Notes under the pieces: generated by a model
What the model saw: only the letters and a program-made list of their open reading frames with translations
What the model was told of the DNA's origin: nothing
The model's database searches: none
Made by a program: the position numbers and the translations under genes
DNA from: an uncultured Pseudovibrio sp.
GTDB lineage: Bacteria; Pseudomonadota; Alphaproteobacteria; Rhizobiales; Stappiaceae
NCBI GenBank assembly: GCA_947496145.1
Contig: CANMBS010000014.1
Location: 1 to 64,000 of the forward strand
Direction of reading: 5' to 3'
Length of the DNA: 64,000 nt
Part shown: in pieces, positions 8,060 to 18,716 of the stretch
How the letters are laid out: each line of letters opens with the position of its first letter
Numbering within the stretch: position 1 is the stretch's first letter

Positions 8060-9550
8060 TTAACCTTCGTAGTGGTCTTTGATCATGCGGTTAAGGGCGC
8101 GCACGCCAAAGCCAGAGGCCCAGCCTTGCGAGATCGCATTTTTCTTGGAGCCCATGGCAGTACCTGCAATATCAATGTGCGCCCATTTGGCTTCATTGGT
8201 ATGGCGCTGCAGGTAAACGGCTGCTGTGCTGGCACCACCCCAGCGATTACCGCCAGTGTTACGCATATCAGCATTCGGGGTGTCGATCATTTTGTCATAT
8301 TCATCACCCAGTGGCAGGCGCCACATTTTTTCTGCTGTGGTTTCACCGGCGTCACAAATCTGCGCTGCCAGTTCATCATCATCAGAGAACACACCTGCGC
8401 GATGACCACCAAGTGCGACCATGCAAGCCCCGGTGAGCGTTGCAAGGTCAATCATGAATTTTGGTGAGAAGCGATCCTGCGTGTACCAAAGCGCATCACC
8501 CAGCACTAAACGACCTTCAGCGTCTGTATTGAGGATTTCAACGGTCTGCCCGGACATGGTTTTTACGATATCGCCTGGACGAATGGCGTTGCCATCGGGC
8601 ATGTTTTCAACCAGACCTAGCACGCAGACTGCGTTGACCGGAGCTTTACGACCAGCAAGAGCTTTCATGAGGCCGATTACAGCAGCTGCGCCGCCCATAT
8701 CGCCCTTCATGTCTTCCATGCCTGCGCCCGGTTTGAGAGAGATACCACCTGTATCAAAGACAACACCCTTACCGATGAAAGCAATCGGCGCGTCCCCTTC
8801 CTTACCACCGTTCCATTGCATGACTGCAAGGCGGGATGGACGAACAGAGCCCTGACCAACTGCCAGAAGCGCGTTCATGCCCAGCTCCTGCATCCTTGCT
8901 TCGTCGAGGATTTCAACTTCAACGCCAAGTTCAGAAAGGTGCTGCGCTTTTGCTGCAAACTCAACCGGCCCAAGCGTGTTGGCCGGCTCATCAACGAGGG
9001 TGCGTGCAAGCAACGTTCCTTGTGCTACAGCTTCTGCCTCTGCCCAGAATGGCTCAACGGCGTCAGGCGATTGCACTTTGAGAGTGATTTCGCAGGCTTT
9101 GTCATCATCTTTTTCTTTTTTAACAGTGCGGTAGGTGTCAAACTTATAACCGCGCAGCAGTGCGCCCTGCGCGAAATCAGCAGCCTGTTCGGCGGTAACT
9201 GTAGCAGGAAGCGTTACTTCTGCATTTTCAGCTTTCAGAGCCAGAAGCTTGCCGGCGACTTCACCGCCCAGATTGACCCAATCCTGCGCTTTCAGATCTT
9301 CAATTTTGCCAAGACCGGCAACAATCAGACGCTGTGCTGCCATGTTGGCTGGGGCAAGCAAGTGCATAATTGCAGATTTCTTGCCTTTAAAGTCTGCGGT
9401 TTTTGCAGCGGCTGTTACGTTTTCAAGAGCAGCCCCCATCACACCCTTGGCTTCAGCAGCAAATTCGAGTTCTTCAGCAGCAAAGATAACCTGTGCAGAT
9501 GCAACCGGGTCAGAATACTTTGCGATCTTGATGGATGTGAATTGCGTCAT
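8060..9550 (-). CDS. pepA: Leucyl aminopeptidase (M17)
   Basis: A cytosolic di-metal aminopeptidase that releases N-terminal residues from peptides. The 496-residue length is normal. The C-terminal catalytic domain (about 170-496) has the metal and catalytic motifs [25 protein letters not shown] and [14 protein letters not shown], the M17 signature. The N-terminal macro-like domain is present. It is divergent from lptF with 284 bp between, and upstream of holC, the same arrangement as in E. coli. A terminator follows at 7991-8024. In E. coli PepA also binds DNA; whether that applies here is unknown. Confidence 0.97.
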   Translation of the reverse strand: MTQFTSIKIAKYSDPVASAQVIFAAEELEFAAEAKGVMGAALENVTAAAKTADFKGKKSAIMHLLAPANMAAQRLIVAGLGKIEDLKAQDWVNLGGEVAGKLLALKAENAEVTLPATVTAEQAADFAQGALLRGYKFDTYRTVKKEKDDDKACEITLKVQSPDAVEPFWAEAEAVAQGTLLARTLVDEPANTLGPVEFAAKAQHLSELGVEVEILDEARMQELGMNALLAVGQGSVRPSRLAVMQWNGGKEGDAPIAFIGKGVVFDTGGISLKPGAGMEDMKGDMGGAAAVIGLMKALAGRKAPVNAVCVLGLVENMPDGNAIRPGDIVKTMSGQTVEILNTDAEGRLVLGDALWYTQDRFSPKFMIDLATLTGACMVALGGHRAGVFSDDDELAAQICDAGETTAEKMWRLPLGDEYDKMIDTPNADMRNTGGNRWGGASTAAVYLQRHTNEAKWAHIDIAGTAMGSKKNAISQGWASGFGVRALNRMIKDHYEG

Positions 9551-9834
9551 TTTCTAGCTTCTTTCCTTTAAACGACCTGGTTCAGGCAAGTAGCAGCATT
9601 ATATGCCAGTCATCGTGCTGAGATGCTTTGCCAATGGGTGGGTAATTTTCTACGCAGAACATGGCGCGATCCAACTTAAGTTTCAAGGCTCTGTGAAGAA
9701 ACTTGCGAGTTTATTCATTAAAAGATCCTGTCATCCGACTTTCCGCCTGATTTCATGCTATTGAGTGATCCAGACTCAATTTGTAGCAAGACCTCCCGTA
9801 GAATTAATAAGAAAAGGTTTCGGTACACGGCATA

Positions 9835-11025
9835 ATGAAAACGATCGAACGTTACATCATAAAGCGCAGCTTCGGTGCCTTTATCATTACACTGGCAGCA
9901 ATGACTGGCGTGGTCTGGTCGACACAAGCTTTACGGCAGCTGGATCTGGTGACTTCAAAAGGCCAGACACTTTTGCAATTCGTCTATATTACGTCACTGG
10001 CTCTGCCTTTCCTTATTGTCATCGTTGCACCCTTTGCGATGATGCTGGCGTTTGTTATCGTCCTTAATAGCCTGTCTCGCGACAGCGAGCTTATTGTAAT
10101 AAACGCCTCTGGCGCTTCCAAATGGCTCGTACTGCGCCCGATTCTGGTCTTTTCACTCCTGATCACTGCATTGATGTTCTTTTTGTCCGTATATCTCTCA
10201 CCTCTTGGACGAGCTGAAATGCGTCAGGAGCTGACGCGGGTCCGCGTGGATCTGGTAGCCAATATCATCAAGCCAGGAAGGTTTTCATCTATTGAAGAAA
10301 ACCTGACATTTCATATTCGCAATCGCAGTGGTGATGGTGTTCTTGAAGGCTTGTTGCTGGATGACGCGCGCGACTCTGAAACTTCTTTTACTTACACAGC
10401 AGAAACCGGACGCATTATCGAAACTGCTGAGAAAACCCTTCTTGTGATGTTTGACGGTACGATCCAGAGACGACCTCAGGGGGGGCAGGATATTTCAATC
10501 GTCAGCTTTGAGAGTTATGGCTTTGATTTGTCTGCAATGATTCCTGAAGCCAAAGAACCCACTTATAAGCCCAGTGAGCGCCCGACACTGGAACTCCTGA
10601 ATCCTGACCCCGATGATTCATATGCAAAACGATACCCAGACAGGTTAGTTGTGGAATTCCATGATCGCTTAAGCGCCCCGTTATTCCCAATTGCCTTTGG
10701 TCTGATTATCTATGCGCTTCTTGGAAGCCCCAAGACAACGAGACAAGATCAAGGCCTTGCGATTACTACCGTAATTGCTGTGACAGTCCTGTTGCGAACT
10801 GCGGGTTTTGGAGCAAGAATTGCCGTAAGCAGCGACCCTGATATGTACCCAATCCTCTATGCGATCCCAATAATCGCCATTGCATTTACCGCGTGGTCGA
10901 TTAGCCTGACCAGCAGACCCAGGTTTGTTCAGCGTCTGGTCGATCGGACACAAGGCCTCATCGAGAGTATTGGTTACGTGATCTCGAAAATCACACGCCG
11001 TAAAAACCAAGGGACAGCAAGATAG
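9835..11025 (+). CDS. lptF: LPS export ABC transporter permease LptF
   Basis: One of the two inner-membrane permeases of the LptB2FG complex that extracts lipopolysaccharide for transport to the outer membrane. The 396-residue product has the family layout: N-terminal amphipathic helix (MKTIERYIIKRSF), three membrane helices (to about residue 120), a periplasmic beta-jellyroll domain (about 125-275), then three more helices (about 285-355). The first gene of the operon lptF-lptG-lptD-surA-pdxA-rsmA; lptG starts 2 nt after its stop. The divergent promoter region (9551-9834) shows no clear consensus elements. Confidence 0.95.
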   Translation: MKTIERYIIKRSFGAFIITLAAMTGVVWSTQALRQLDLVTSKGQTLLQFVYITSLALPFLIVIVAPFAMMLAFVIVLNSLSRDSELIVINASGASKWLVLRPILVFSLLITALMFFLSVYLSPLGRAEMRQELTRVRVDLVANIIKPGRFSSIEENLTFHIRNRSGDGVLEGLLLDDARDSETSFTYTAETGRIIETAEKTLLVMFDGTIQRRPQGGQDISIVSFESYGFDLSAMIPEAKEPTYKPSERPTLELLNPDPDDSYAKRYPDRLVVEFHDRLSAPLFPIAFGLIIYALLGSPKTTRQDQGLAITTVIAVTVLLRTAGFGARIAVSSDPDMYPILYAIPIIAIAFTAWSISLTSRPRFVQRLVDRTQGLIESIGYVISKITRRKNQGTAR

Positions 11026-11027
11026 TA

Positions 11028-12119
11028 ATGGCCGGAAGAACGCTTAGTCTCTACATTTCCAAACGGTTTCTGAAAACGATTTTCGCCATGTTCCTGTTCG
11101 CAGCAGTTCTGATCCTGCTGTTTGATGTTCTGGAACTGATCCGGCGTGGCGGTGACAAAGAAGGATTTTCCGTTTTAAGGATTGCTGCAATCTCCGCATT
11201 GCGCGTCCCGCTGTTGATGGAACAGGTTTTACCTTTTGCTGTTCTGTTTGGCTCCATCTGGGCTTTTGTATCATTGAGCCGCAGCCTTGAGCTTGTGGTG
11301 GCTCGTGCAGCCGGGATTTCGGTCTGGCAGTTCACGGCCCCTGCTCTGCTCACGGGCTTGTTGATCGGGATTGCTGCGATCATTGCCTACAATCCTACTG
11401 CCGTTTATCTGCAATCCAAATCAGATCAGCTCGCGGAGGGTATTTTCAGCATTGAACAGACCTACCTGCTTGAAGGGTCAGGTGAGATCTGGCTTCGTCA
11501 AAACGGGGCGGATGGCGAGTCTGTTATTCATGCACGTCACACAGCCGGACAAGGGGTCACCCTTAACGGTGTGACTATGTTCACCTTTGACCGCGAAGGG
11601 GAGTTTGCTGAGAGAATCGAAGCACGAAAGGCTATCCTCACGGAAGGAATGTGGCGACTAAGTGATGTTGTGGTCTACGCTTTGGACACTGATCCACAAC
11701 ATTATGGAAGCTACACCGTCAGCACTTTTTTGACGCCAACAGAGGTCAAAGAAAGCATAGGTTCGCCGGAATCCATTAGCTTTTGGAGTCTCCCACGCTT
11801 TATCGAGCTATCCCAACGCGCAGGCCTTCCTGCTTATAGGTATTCTTTACAATATCAAACTCTCCTAGCCAAACCGCTATTACTTGTGGCAATGATTGTC
11901 ATTGCTGCTGCTGTTTCGCTGCGTGTATCGCGTTTTGGGGGGATCGGTCGCCTTATTGTTTGGGGTATTATCTGCGGGTTCTTATTGTACGCAGTCTCTG
12001 AAGTCTCGAAGGATCTGGGTGGAGCCGGGATCGTCCCTACCACGGTAGCAGCATGGGCACCTGGTGTTTTTGGGGTACTTATGGGTTTTACTATTCTGTT
12101 GAATCAGGAGGACGGTTGA
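11028..12119 (+). CDS. lptG: LPS export ABC transporter permease LptG
   Basis: Second permease of LptB2FG, paired with LptF. The 363-residue product starts MAGRTLSLYISKRFLKTIF, has three N-terminal membrane helices, a periplasmic domain with the motif SGEIWLRQ, and three C-terminal helices ending GFTILLNQ. It follows lptF after 2 nt and overlaps lptD by TGATG, so production of the three components is translationally linked. The lptB ATPase and lptA/lptC are not in this window. Confidence 0.95.
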   Translation: MAGRTLSLYISKRFLKTIFAMFLFAAVLILLFDVLELIRRGGDKEGFSVLRIAAISALRVPLLMEQVLPFAVLFGSIWAFVSLSRSLELVVARAAGISVWQFTAPALLTGLLIGIAAIIAYNPTAVYLQSKSDQLAEGIFSIEQTYLLEGSGEIWLRQNGADGESVIHARHTAGQGVTLNGVTMFTFDREGEFAERIEARKAILTEGMWRLSDVVVYALDTDPQHYGSYTVSTFLTPTEVKESIGSPESISFWSLPRFIELSQRAGLPAYRYSLQYQTLLAKPLLLVAMIVIAAAVSLRVSRFGGIGRLIVWGIICGFLLYAVSEVSKDLGGAGIVPTTVAAWAPGVFGVLMGFTILLNQEDG

Positions 12120-14521
12120 TGAACTCGGCACGTTTCCTGAAGCAGAAAATTAAGCGGGTTCGAACTGGCTGCGTATCGCCAGTGTACCTGCGTACTGTCT
12201 CTGCACTGGCTTTGCTGTGCGGCGCTGGCCTTGCGGTTCTCAGCGCGCCTGCGGCTGCGCAGATTGATCTGGCTCAGTCAGCTAAGCAGTCGTTTGACAC
12301 TTCACAGCCAATGATGCTTGAGGCTGATGAGCTTCAGTATGATTTTGACAACGACGTGATCACTGCCTCAAATGGCGTTGAGATCTATTTTGATCAGTAC
12401 ACGCTGCAGGCAGATCGTGTTACGTACAATCGCAAGGATGGCACGTTTTCCGCACATGGCAACGTGCGAATGACAGAACCAGATGGCAATCTCATTCTGG
12501 CTGAAGATCTGACGCTCAGCGATGATTTTGCCTCCGGTTTCATTCAAGCTTTGCAGATTGATACGCCGCAGTTCACTCATTTTGTCGCTGAGAGCGCTGA
12601 ACGTACTGAGGACAATGTTACAATTCTGAGAAACGGCACGTATTCCGTTTACAAAAAGGCTCCGCGCCCCCCTTTATGGCGTATCAAATCAACAACGATC
12701 ACACACAATCAGCAAGAACGGCGTATTTATTTTGAGGGTGCGTCTCTTGAGTTGTTTGGCAAATCGATTGCAAAGATCCCGTATTTCTCGCTTGCAGACC
12801 CCTCGGTCTCGCGTAAATCGGGCTTCCTGCTGCCGCGTTTTGTAGCCAAAAGCCGATTGGGCTACGGTGTTGCAATCCCGTATTACTGGTCGATTTCGCC
12901 AAGCTATGATCTGACTGCGACCATTACCCCACTTACGAAACAAGGTGTGTTAGGACAGCTGGATTGGCGTCAAAAGCTTGACAGCGGGTCCTACAACATT
13001 TCTATCGGTGGCATTTCGCAGGCAAATCCAAGTGATTTTAACGGCTCAAGCGGTGATGTTCGCGGCCGTTTTATCGTTAATACGGACGGTAGCTTCAATC
13101 TGACTAAACGCTGGGAGGCTGGCTGGGACTTAACTTATGCCACTGACCGCGCCTTCCGCCAGGATTACGGGTTTGCGAAGTTTGGTAGTGCGCAGGAGCT
13201 TTCGGAACTTTATTTACAAGGCGAGACGAAACGTAATCTTTTTGATGCGCGTGCGTATGCCTTCCAGATTTCTCAGGAAGACAATCCTAGCCCCACGCAA
13301 CCAATGAACCCTATTGGACCGTTTTCTCAAGTGAATGCGGATCTCCAGGAGAAGCAACCCTTCGTCCACCCGGTCATCGATAACTCAATTTACTTTGAGC
13401 AACCTCTCCTTGGCGGACAACTGAATTATGATGGCAACCTGACCAGTCTGACACGCCAAACTACCGATGCGTTCTCAGTGAATGGAACAAACCGTTTCCG
13501 CGGCGTGGAAGGTACATTCACGCGCCTGAGTGCTAATCTGACCTGGCAACGTACACTTATCGATCCGATTGGGCAGGTCTTTACTCCGTTCGCGTATGCA
13601 AAGACAAATCTGTATTTCCTTGCAAATGCGGATCGCAATGTGACACAGCTTTCTGATGATGCGGTCGTTTTCCGCGGGATGCCTGCTGTTGGTCTTGAGT
13701 ATCGTTATCCATTCCTTGCAAGCTTTAATGGTGGCAATCAGGTCATTGAACCGATCGCTCAGGTTATCGTGCGTCCAAACGAGGCTGCGATTGGCGAGCT
13801 GCCAAACGAAGATGCTCAGTCGATTGTGTTTGACGCATCAACTTTGTTTGAATGGGACAAATTCTCCGGGTTTGACCGAAATGAAGGCGGTACTCGTGCT
13901 AACGTTGGCCTGCAGTACAAGTTGCAGTTTGATAAAGGCTCCTTCATTAACGGGTTGATTGGCCGTTCGTTCCAGCTCGCGGGACGTAACTCTTATGCAG
14001 TCCCTGGCATTCTTGATTCAACCGGCGATTCCGGTTTGCAGACCTCTGGCTCGGATTATGTAACAAGTCTTTATTTCGATACCAACACCGGCTTCCGCAT
14101 AGGCGGCAATGCTCGCTTTAATGAGCATGGCTTCGGTGTCGAGCGCGCTGAAGTCAGCGCCGGTGGCCGTTATGGACCAGCTTCAACAGTGCTGTCCTAT
14201 GCGTATCTGGCAGAACGCCCTGATGCTGGTATCGACCAGCAACGGGAAGAGCTGGTTGGTTCTTTAAACCTGAACTTGCAAGACAGCTGGCGCGTGTTCG
14301 GTTCTCTTCGCTATGATCTGGTCAATGAGAACATTGTTCAGGATACTGTCGGTATTGGCTATAACGACGAAGGCTTCTCGGCTTCAGTCTCATATGGCGA
14401 AGACAGAAGCCGGAACAACGGTGAGCCTGTTGAGCGAATCTTCTTCTTCCGATTCGGCCTGAGAACCATTGGTGATACCAGCCTCTCAACATCCACGTCC
14501 ACTTCATCCCCTAATGATTGA
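12119..14521 (+). CDS. lptD: LPS-assembly protein LptD
   Basis: Outer-membrane beta-barrel that inserts LPS into the outer leaflet, normally with LptE. The 800-residue protein starts at 12119, inside the lptG stop. It has a signal peptide ending near APAAAQ, an N-terminal OstA-like beta-jellyroll (MMLEADELQYDFDNDVITASNGVEIY and YNRKDGTFSAHGNVRMTEPDG), and a C-terminal LptD barrel from about residue 290 with many alternating aromatic strands. No convincing paired cysteines are seen in the mature part, as is usual for alphaproteobacterial LptD. It ends in a Ser/Thr-rich tail. Confidence 0.95.
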   Translation: MNSARFLKQKIKRVRTGCVSPVYLRTVSALALLCGAGLAVLSAPAAAQIDLAQSAKQSFDTSQPMMLEADELQYDFDNDVITASNGVEIYFDQYTLQADRVTYNRKDGTFSAHGNVRMTEPDGNLILAEDLTLSDDFASGFIQALQIDTPQFTHFVAESAERTEDNVTILRNGTYSVYKKAPRPPLWRIKSTTITHNQQERRIYFEGASLELFGKSIAKIPYFSLADPSVSRKSGFLLPRFVAKSRLGYGVAIPYYWSISPSYDLTATITPLTKQGVLGQLDWRQKLDSGSYNISIGGISQANPSDFNGSSGDVRGRFIVNTDGSFNLTKRWEAGWDLTYATDRAFRQDYGFAKFGSAQELSELYLQGETKRNLFDARAYAFQISQEDNPSPTQPMNPIGPFSQVNADLQEKQPFVHPVIDNSIYFEQPLLGGQLNYDGNLTSLTRQTTDAFSVNGTNRFRGVEGTFTRLSANLTWQRTLIDPIGQVFTPFAYAKTNLYFLANADRNVTQLSDDAVVFRGMPAVGLEYRYPFLASFNGGNQVIEPIAQVIVRPNEAAIGELPNEDAQSIVFDASTLFEWDKFSGFDRNEGGTRANVGLQYKLQFDKGSFINGLIGRSFQLAGRNSYAVPGILDSTGDSGLQTSGSDYVTSLYFDTNTGFRIGGNARFNEHGFGVERAEVSAGGRYGPASTVLSYAYLAERPDAGIDQQREELVGSLNLNLQDSWRVFGSLRYDLVNENIVQDTVGIGYNDEGFSASVSYGEDRSRNNGEPVERIFFFRFGLRTIGDTSLSTSTSTSSPND

Positions 14522-14539
14522 TTAGGTATTTTGGACTAA

Positions 14540-14571
14540 ACCTCTGGCTGTACACAAGAAATGGCCAGAGG
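14540..14571. other. Hairpin between lptD and surA
   Basis: CCTCTGGC and GCCAGAGG form a perfect 8-bp stem about 20 bp after the lptD stop, with no T-run. It may be a processing or attenuation site in the 209-bp gap before surA. Confidence 0.35.
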
Positions 14572-14730
14572 TGGAAACAGATTATCGCCTTCATTTGCTA
14601 CTATGAGTTTGATTAAATTTTTCTGGGCTGCACCCTTCTAATTTATGTCAAGCTGTGCCAAATATGCATCAGCGATATTTAGGGAGCGTCCATAGGAGGC
14701 TATTGCCTTTGGGACGGAGAGCTTAACAAA

Positions 14731-15672
14731 ATGAAACTTACTCGCGTCTGTGCTTCGCTTGTTGTTGCTGCCGGTTTGCTGGCACCACTTGGTCCGATGC
14801 TTACTACTGCGGAAGCTGCAAGCAAAATCGTTGCAGTTGTCAATGGTCGTCCGATTACCAGTTACGAGCTGACACAGCGTTCCAAGCTGATTTCACTGAC
14901 AACCCGCGCACCTTCCAGCATAGCGAAACGAAAAGCAAAAGAAGAGCTTATTGATGAAGCGCTTAAGCTGGCCGAAGCAAAACGTGTAGGCGTTTCCATT
15001 ACCGACAATAAGGTCGATGATGCGTTTGCGATGATCGCACAGCGCGTGAAAATGTCTCCTGCGAAATTTAAGCAGGCGCTGAAGCAAAGCGGGGTGAACC
15101 CGAGGACACTTCAAAACCGTTTGCGTGCTGAAATCACATGGTCGGAGGTGGTTATGCAACGTTTTCGTGCCACCGTTAAGATTAATGAATCTGATGTGAT
15201 TGCGGCCCTTCAGGGAAAGCAGGCAAAAGATGACAGCGGCGCGACCAGTGTTGAATATGATCTCCAACGCATTATTTTTGTGGTGCCCAAAAACTCCAGT
15301 AAATCTTTTAAAAACAAGCGTACTTCTGAAATGAAGAAGCTGCGTGCCCGCTTTACATCCTGTACTGAAGGCATTCGCCTTGCTTCCGGCCTGAATGAAG
15401 TCATCATCAAGCCTGTCGGTAAACGCCTTGAGACTGATTTGCCTGCACCTTTCGTGAAAAAGCTGAACGCTATCTCCATTGGCCGCGTCACAGAGCCTAC
15501 CCCCGTAGACTCCGGATTTGAGATGATTGCTCTTTGTGGTAAAGAAACAATCAACAGTGATGCGACTGCACGAAGCACAATTGAGGGTGAGTTGCGGAAT
15601 AAAAAAGGCCAACAGCTTTCACGCCGTTACCTTCGTGACCTTCGCTCCAACGCTGTTATCGAGCAGCGCTGA
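14731..15672 (+). CDS. surA: SurA-like periplasmic chaperone / peptidyl-prolyl isomerase
   Basis: A periplasmic chaperone for outer-membrane proteins such as LptD. The 313-residue product has a signal peptide (cleavage near AEAAS), then the SurA N-terminal module (IVAVVNGRPITSYELTQR, helices to about residue 150), and a C-terminal region resembling a parvulin fold (about 165-285) whose usual motifs are weak, with two cysteines (CTEG, ALCGKE). It is shorter than E. coli SurA, which has two parvulin domains; this is normal for alphaproteobacteria. Context between lptD and pdxA supports the name. Confidence 0.87.
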   Translation: MKLTRVCASLVVAAGLLAPLGPMLTTAEAASKIVAVVNGRPITSYELTQRSKLISLTTRAPSSIAKRKAKEELIDEALKLAEAKRVGVSITDNKVDDAFAMIAQRVKMSPAKFKQALKQSGVNPRTLQNRLRAEITWSEVVMQRFRATVKINESDVIAALQGKQAKDDSGATSVEYDLQRIIFVVPKNSSKSFKNKRTSEMKKLRARFTSCTEGIRLASGLNEVIIKPVGKRLETDLPAPFVKKLNAISIGRVTEPTPVDSGFEMIALCGKETINSDATARSTIEGELRNKKGQQLSRRYLRDLRSNAVIEQR

Positions 15673-15704
15673 TCGCCCGATCAGCCAGGAGATATCTTTA
15701 AGTT

Positions 15705-16721
15705 ATGCGTAGAGTGAAATTGGCGCTTGCCCTGACCATGGGCGAGCCAGCAGGCATTGGGCCTGACATTACGCTGAAAACATGGAAACTGCGCTTTGAA
15801 CGGGACGTACAGCCGTTTTATGTTCTGTGTGATCCTGAGTTGCTTAAGGCTCGTGCAAAACATCTGGGCCTGAAAATTCCAGTGAAAGTCGTCGAACCCG
15901 AAGAAGCGTGCGACTGCTTTGACGAAGCGTTGCCAGTCGTCCCGCTTTCTGGTCCGGTGCAGGTTACTCCCGGGGCTCCTTCTGGCACAAACGCCGCGCT
16001 TGTTATTGAGTCCATCGAAACTGCCGTGCGCCATGTGAAAGAAGGCCGTGCTTCAGCTGTCGTAACAAATCCTATTTCCAAGAAGATCCTTTATGATGGT
16101 GGGTTCCATCATCCGGGACATACAGAGTTTCTTGGAGACTTAGCTCAGTCTTACTGGGGGAAGAGCGCAGAGCCGATTATGCTGCTTGCCGGCCCGGAAC
16201 TGATGGCTGTACCGCTGACGATCCATATTCCTTTTACGAAGGTGCCGGAGCTCATCACTAAAGAGCTGATTGTTGATCGTTGCAGAGCGATCAACAAAGA
16301 CATGATTGAGCGGTTTGGGATTACCTCCCCTCGCATCGCCATTGCCGGTCTGAACCCTCATGCGGGTGAAGGCGGAGCGATGGGCGAGGAGGAGATTGAG
16401 ATCATCTCTCCTGCCATTGCTCAATTGCGCAGCGAAGGTATTGATGCGCGTGGGCCCCTACCGGCAGATACCATGTTCCACAGTGAAGCGCTGGATACCT
16501 ATGATGTGGCTGTAGCCATGTATCATGATCAGGCTCTCATCCCGGTGAAGACACTGGCCTTTGACGAAGCGGTAAATGTGACGCTTGGCTTGCCTTATGT
16601 GCGAACCTCGCCAGACCATGGCACGGCGTTTTCCATAGCTGGTACTGATAAGGCTTCTCCAAACAGTTTGATGGCATCGCTGCGCCTTGCAGCTGCCCTT
16701 GCCCAACCAGAGCTTGTTTAA
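15705..16721 (+). CDS. pdxA: 4-hydroxythreonine-4-phosphate dehydrogenase
   Basis: NAD-dependent, metal-requiring oxidation of 4-phosphohydroxy-L-threonine in the DXP-dependent route to pyridoxal phosphate. The 338-residue protein starts [17 protein letters not shown] after a short lead, and contains the metal-ligand motif [20 protein letters not shown] and the C-terminal [15 protein letters not shown] and [11 protein letters not shown] motifs. Its stop overlaps the rsmA start (TAATG). The surA-pdxA-rsmA order is the same as in E. coli. Confidence 0.96.
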   Translation: MRRVKLALALTMGEPAGIGPDITLKTWKLRFERDVQPFYVLCDPELLKARAKHLGLKIPVKVVEPEEACDCFDEALPVVPLSGPVQVTPGAPSGTNAALVIESIETAVRHVKEGRASAVVTNPISKKILYDGGFHHPGHTEFLGDLAQSYWGKSAEPIMLLAGPELMAVPLTIHIPFTKVPELITKELIVDRCRAINKDMIERFGITSPRIAIAGLNPHAGEGGAMGEEEIEIISPAIAQLRSEGIDARGPLPADTMFHSEALDTYDVAVAMYHDQALIPVKTLAFDEAVNVTLGLPYVRTSPDHGTAFSIAGTDKASPNSLMASLRLAAALAQPELV

Positions 16722-17560
16722 TGGCACAAATTGACGACCTGCCACCGCTTCGCGAGGTAATTGCGGAGCACGGGCTGGATGCTCGTAAATCTCTTGGACA
16801 GAACTTTCTTCTGGACCTTAATTTAACCTCCCGCATTGCCCGCAGTTCCGGTGATTTGAGCAATTGCACAGTTGTGGAAGTTGGCCCCGGTCCGGGCGGT
16901 CTGACACGCGCATTGCTTGCCGCAGGCGCGAAGAAGGTTATTGCCATTGAAAAGGACACTCGGTGCCTGCCTGCGCTTGCGCAAATTACAGAGCATTACA
17001 ATGGTAAGCTGGAAGTAATTGAAGGGGATGCGCTCAAATATAACCCTGCAGAGCTTGCTGACGGCCCTATCAAGATTATCGCCAACCTGCCGTATAATGT
17101 GGGCACGCAGTTGCTGCTTGGCTGGCTGACAACTCCGGACTGGCCTCCTTTCTGGGAATCTTTGACCCTGATGTTCCAAAAGGAAGTTGGACAGCGGATT
17201 GTAGCTGAAACGGGCGATAAAGCTTATGGACGCCTTGGGGTGCTTGCGAACTGGAGGTGCCATACGGACATCCTGTTCGATCTCAACCCTAAAGCGTTTA
17301 CACCGCCGCCCAAAGTGACCTCTGCCGTTGTGCAGCTTCACCCGCGAGAGAAGCCTCTGGACTGCCCTTTAAAGGCGCTTGAGCGTGTAACAGCACATGC
17401 CTTCGGGCAACGCCGGAAGATGCTCAGAGCAAGCTTAAAAGGGCTTAAGGCTGATGCTGAAGCCCGGATTGAAGCGGCAGGACTGAAACCAACAGCACGA
17501 GCTGAGGAAATTGATGTGGCTGGTTTTGTTGCACTGGCGCATGCTTTTAACGAGGATTGA
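16721..17560 (+). CDS. rsmA: 16S rRNA (A1518/A1519) dimethyltransferase
   Basis: RsmA (KsgA) dimethylates two adjacent adenines near the 3' end of 16S rRNA late in 30S assembly. The 279-residue protein carries [10 protein letters not shown], the SAM motif [26 protein letters not shown], and the catalytic motif IANLPYNVG (N-L-P-Y), followed by the helical C-terminal domain with [13 protein letters not shown]. It is the last gene of the lptF operon, and a terminator follows about 40 bp later. Confidence 0.96.
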   Translation: MAQIDDLPPLREVIAEHGLDARKSLGQNFLLDLNLTSRIARSSGDLSNCTVVEVGPGPGGLTRALLAAGAKKVIAIEKDTRCLPALAQITEHYNGKLEVIEGDALKYNPAELADGPIKIIANLPYNVGTQLLLGWLTTPDWPPFWESLTLMFQKEVGQRIVAETGDKAYGRLGVLANWRCHTDILFDLNPKAFTPPPKVTSAVVQLHPREKPLDCPLKALERVTAHAFGQRRKMLRASLKGLKADAEARIEAAGLKPTARAEEIDVAGFVALAHAFNED

Positions 17561-17590
17561 GCAGGCTGTCGCTCTTAAGAGAGTGAAGGC

Positions 17591-17628
17591 AAAAAAAAGC
17601 CGGAGCAGCGCCCTGCTCCGGCTTTTTC
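17591..17628. terminator. Bidirectional terminator between rsmA and the cytochrome b561 gene
   Basis: A perfect 11-bp stem AGCCGGAGCAG/CTGCTCCGGCT (17598-17608 and 17613-17623) with a 4-nt loop has A8 on the left and T5 on the right. It ends the converging rsmA and cytochrome units. Confidence 0.85.
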
Positions 17629-17647
17629 AGATTTGGTTTTCGTTCCG

Positions 17648-18250
17648 TCACTTTTCTTTGCGTGAGCCTGTAATCATAGGCGTAACCAGATTCTCACGCT
17701 TCCAGAAGCGATAGAAGAGAATCGCCAGAACGTGCAGGACGACGACAAAGAGTGTGGCCTTTGCAAGAATTGAGTGCCAGGCCAACGCGGTGCGTGCGCC
17801 TTCAATACCTACCCAGTCTGCAAGAGGGCCCACGTTCAGATAATCCTCAGGGTCCACAAAGAGGCCAAGGGCGGCCTGAGCACCAATGACACCGAGCAAA
17901 ATGAAGACGAACAAGCCGCCAAGCGGGTTGTGCCCTTTCCAGTTACTAGGTTCGCGCTTTGGAAGTTTAGCAAGGTACCTTGCGACTGCCTTAGGGCCAT
18001 AGATGAAACTTGAAAAGCGCGCCGTTTTTGAGCCAATAAAGCCCCAGATCAACCGGAACGCCAGTAGCGCGAGCACAGCATAGCCAAACCAGAAGTGAAG
18101 CGTCATTACATCGGGGCCGAACTTACCCAGCCCCCATGTAATAGCCACACAACCTGCAAAGCTCCAGTGGAACAAGCGAAGTGGCAAGTCCCATATACGA
18201 GTTGATTGCTGAGTGGCTGGCAGAGGTTGATCCTCTGTTATATCTACCAT
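17648..18250 (-). CDS. Cytochrome b561 family protein
   Basis: An integral di-heme cytochrome b of the Ni/Fe-hydrogenase/cytochrome b561 type, 200 residues, with four membrane helices. Candidate heme-ligand histidines lie in LRLFHWS (His28), in MTLHFWFGYAV and in ALAWHSILAKATLFVVVLHVLAI near the C-terminus. The start at 18250 lies 4 nt after the cytochrome c' stop codon, so the two form one operon and probably an electron-transfer pair. An earlier in-frame ATG within the cytochrome c' gene is less likely. Confidence 0.88.
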   Translation of the reverse strand: MVDITEDQPLPATQQSTRIWDLPLRLFHWSFAGCVAITWGLGKFGPDVMTLHFWFGYAVLALLAFRLIWGFIGSKTARFSSFIYGPKAVARYLAKLPKREPSNWKGHNPLGGLFVFILLGVIGAQAALGLFVDPEDYLNVGPLADWVGIEGARTALAWHSILAKATLFVVVLHVLAILFYRFWKRENLVTPMITGSRKEK

Positions 18251-18254
18251 GGTT

Positions 18255-18716
18255 TTAGAAGTCTTTTGCACGATACTCTTTGTGACAGCCTTTGCAGGAG
18301 CCGCCAAGTTTACCAAGCGCTTTGCCCAGAGCCGGACGCCCTTCACCAGCGACTCCGTTTAGTGCAACAAGGGCCTCATAATAGGCTTTACCCTTTGCCT
18401 GAAATCCTGCCATATCTTCCCAGATTACCGGAAGTGCGCGCGTTTTCCCCGGCAAGTCAGCGTTTGATGTACCCGGAACGAACAGGCCTGCCGGGCTGTA
18501 GCTGGTGAGCGCCATCAAGTTACCCGCTGCGGTTTTCGCCGATTCAGCGCTATATTCCACCTCACCTTTCGCCATGGCAGCGAGAGTACCCATTTCATGA
18601 CCTATCAGCTTATAGTAGGCACGACGGGCTTCTGCGACATCCTCTTTACCGCCTTCGGCAGCAAAAGATGCGGTAGCAGTCATGGCGACGAGCGCAGTGA
18701 TCAATAATTTACGCAT
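18255..18716 (-). CDS. cycP: Cytochrome c' (periplasmic)
   Basis: A 153-residue protein with a signal peptide (cleavage near ASFA-AEG) and a C-terminal heme site CKGCH (Cys141, Cys144, His145), the layout of cytochrome c', a four-helix-bundle c-type cytochrome that binds NO. The helix-2 pattern (ADLPGKTRALPVIWEDMAGFQ) agrees. It precedes and nearly touches a b561 gene; such pairs are common and are thought to serve electron transfer or NO handling. The two NnrU-family genes elsewhere in the window suit an NO theme, but that is inference. Confidence 0.88.
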   Translation of the reverse strand: MRKLLITALVAMTATASFAAEGGKEDVAEARRAYYKLIGHEMGTLAAMAKGEVEYSAESAKTAAGNLMALTSYSPAGLFVPGTSNADLPGKTRALPVIWEDMAGFQAKGKAYYEALVALNGVAGEGRPALGKALGKLGGSCKGCHKEYRAKDF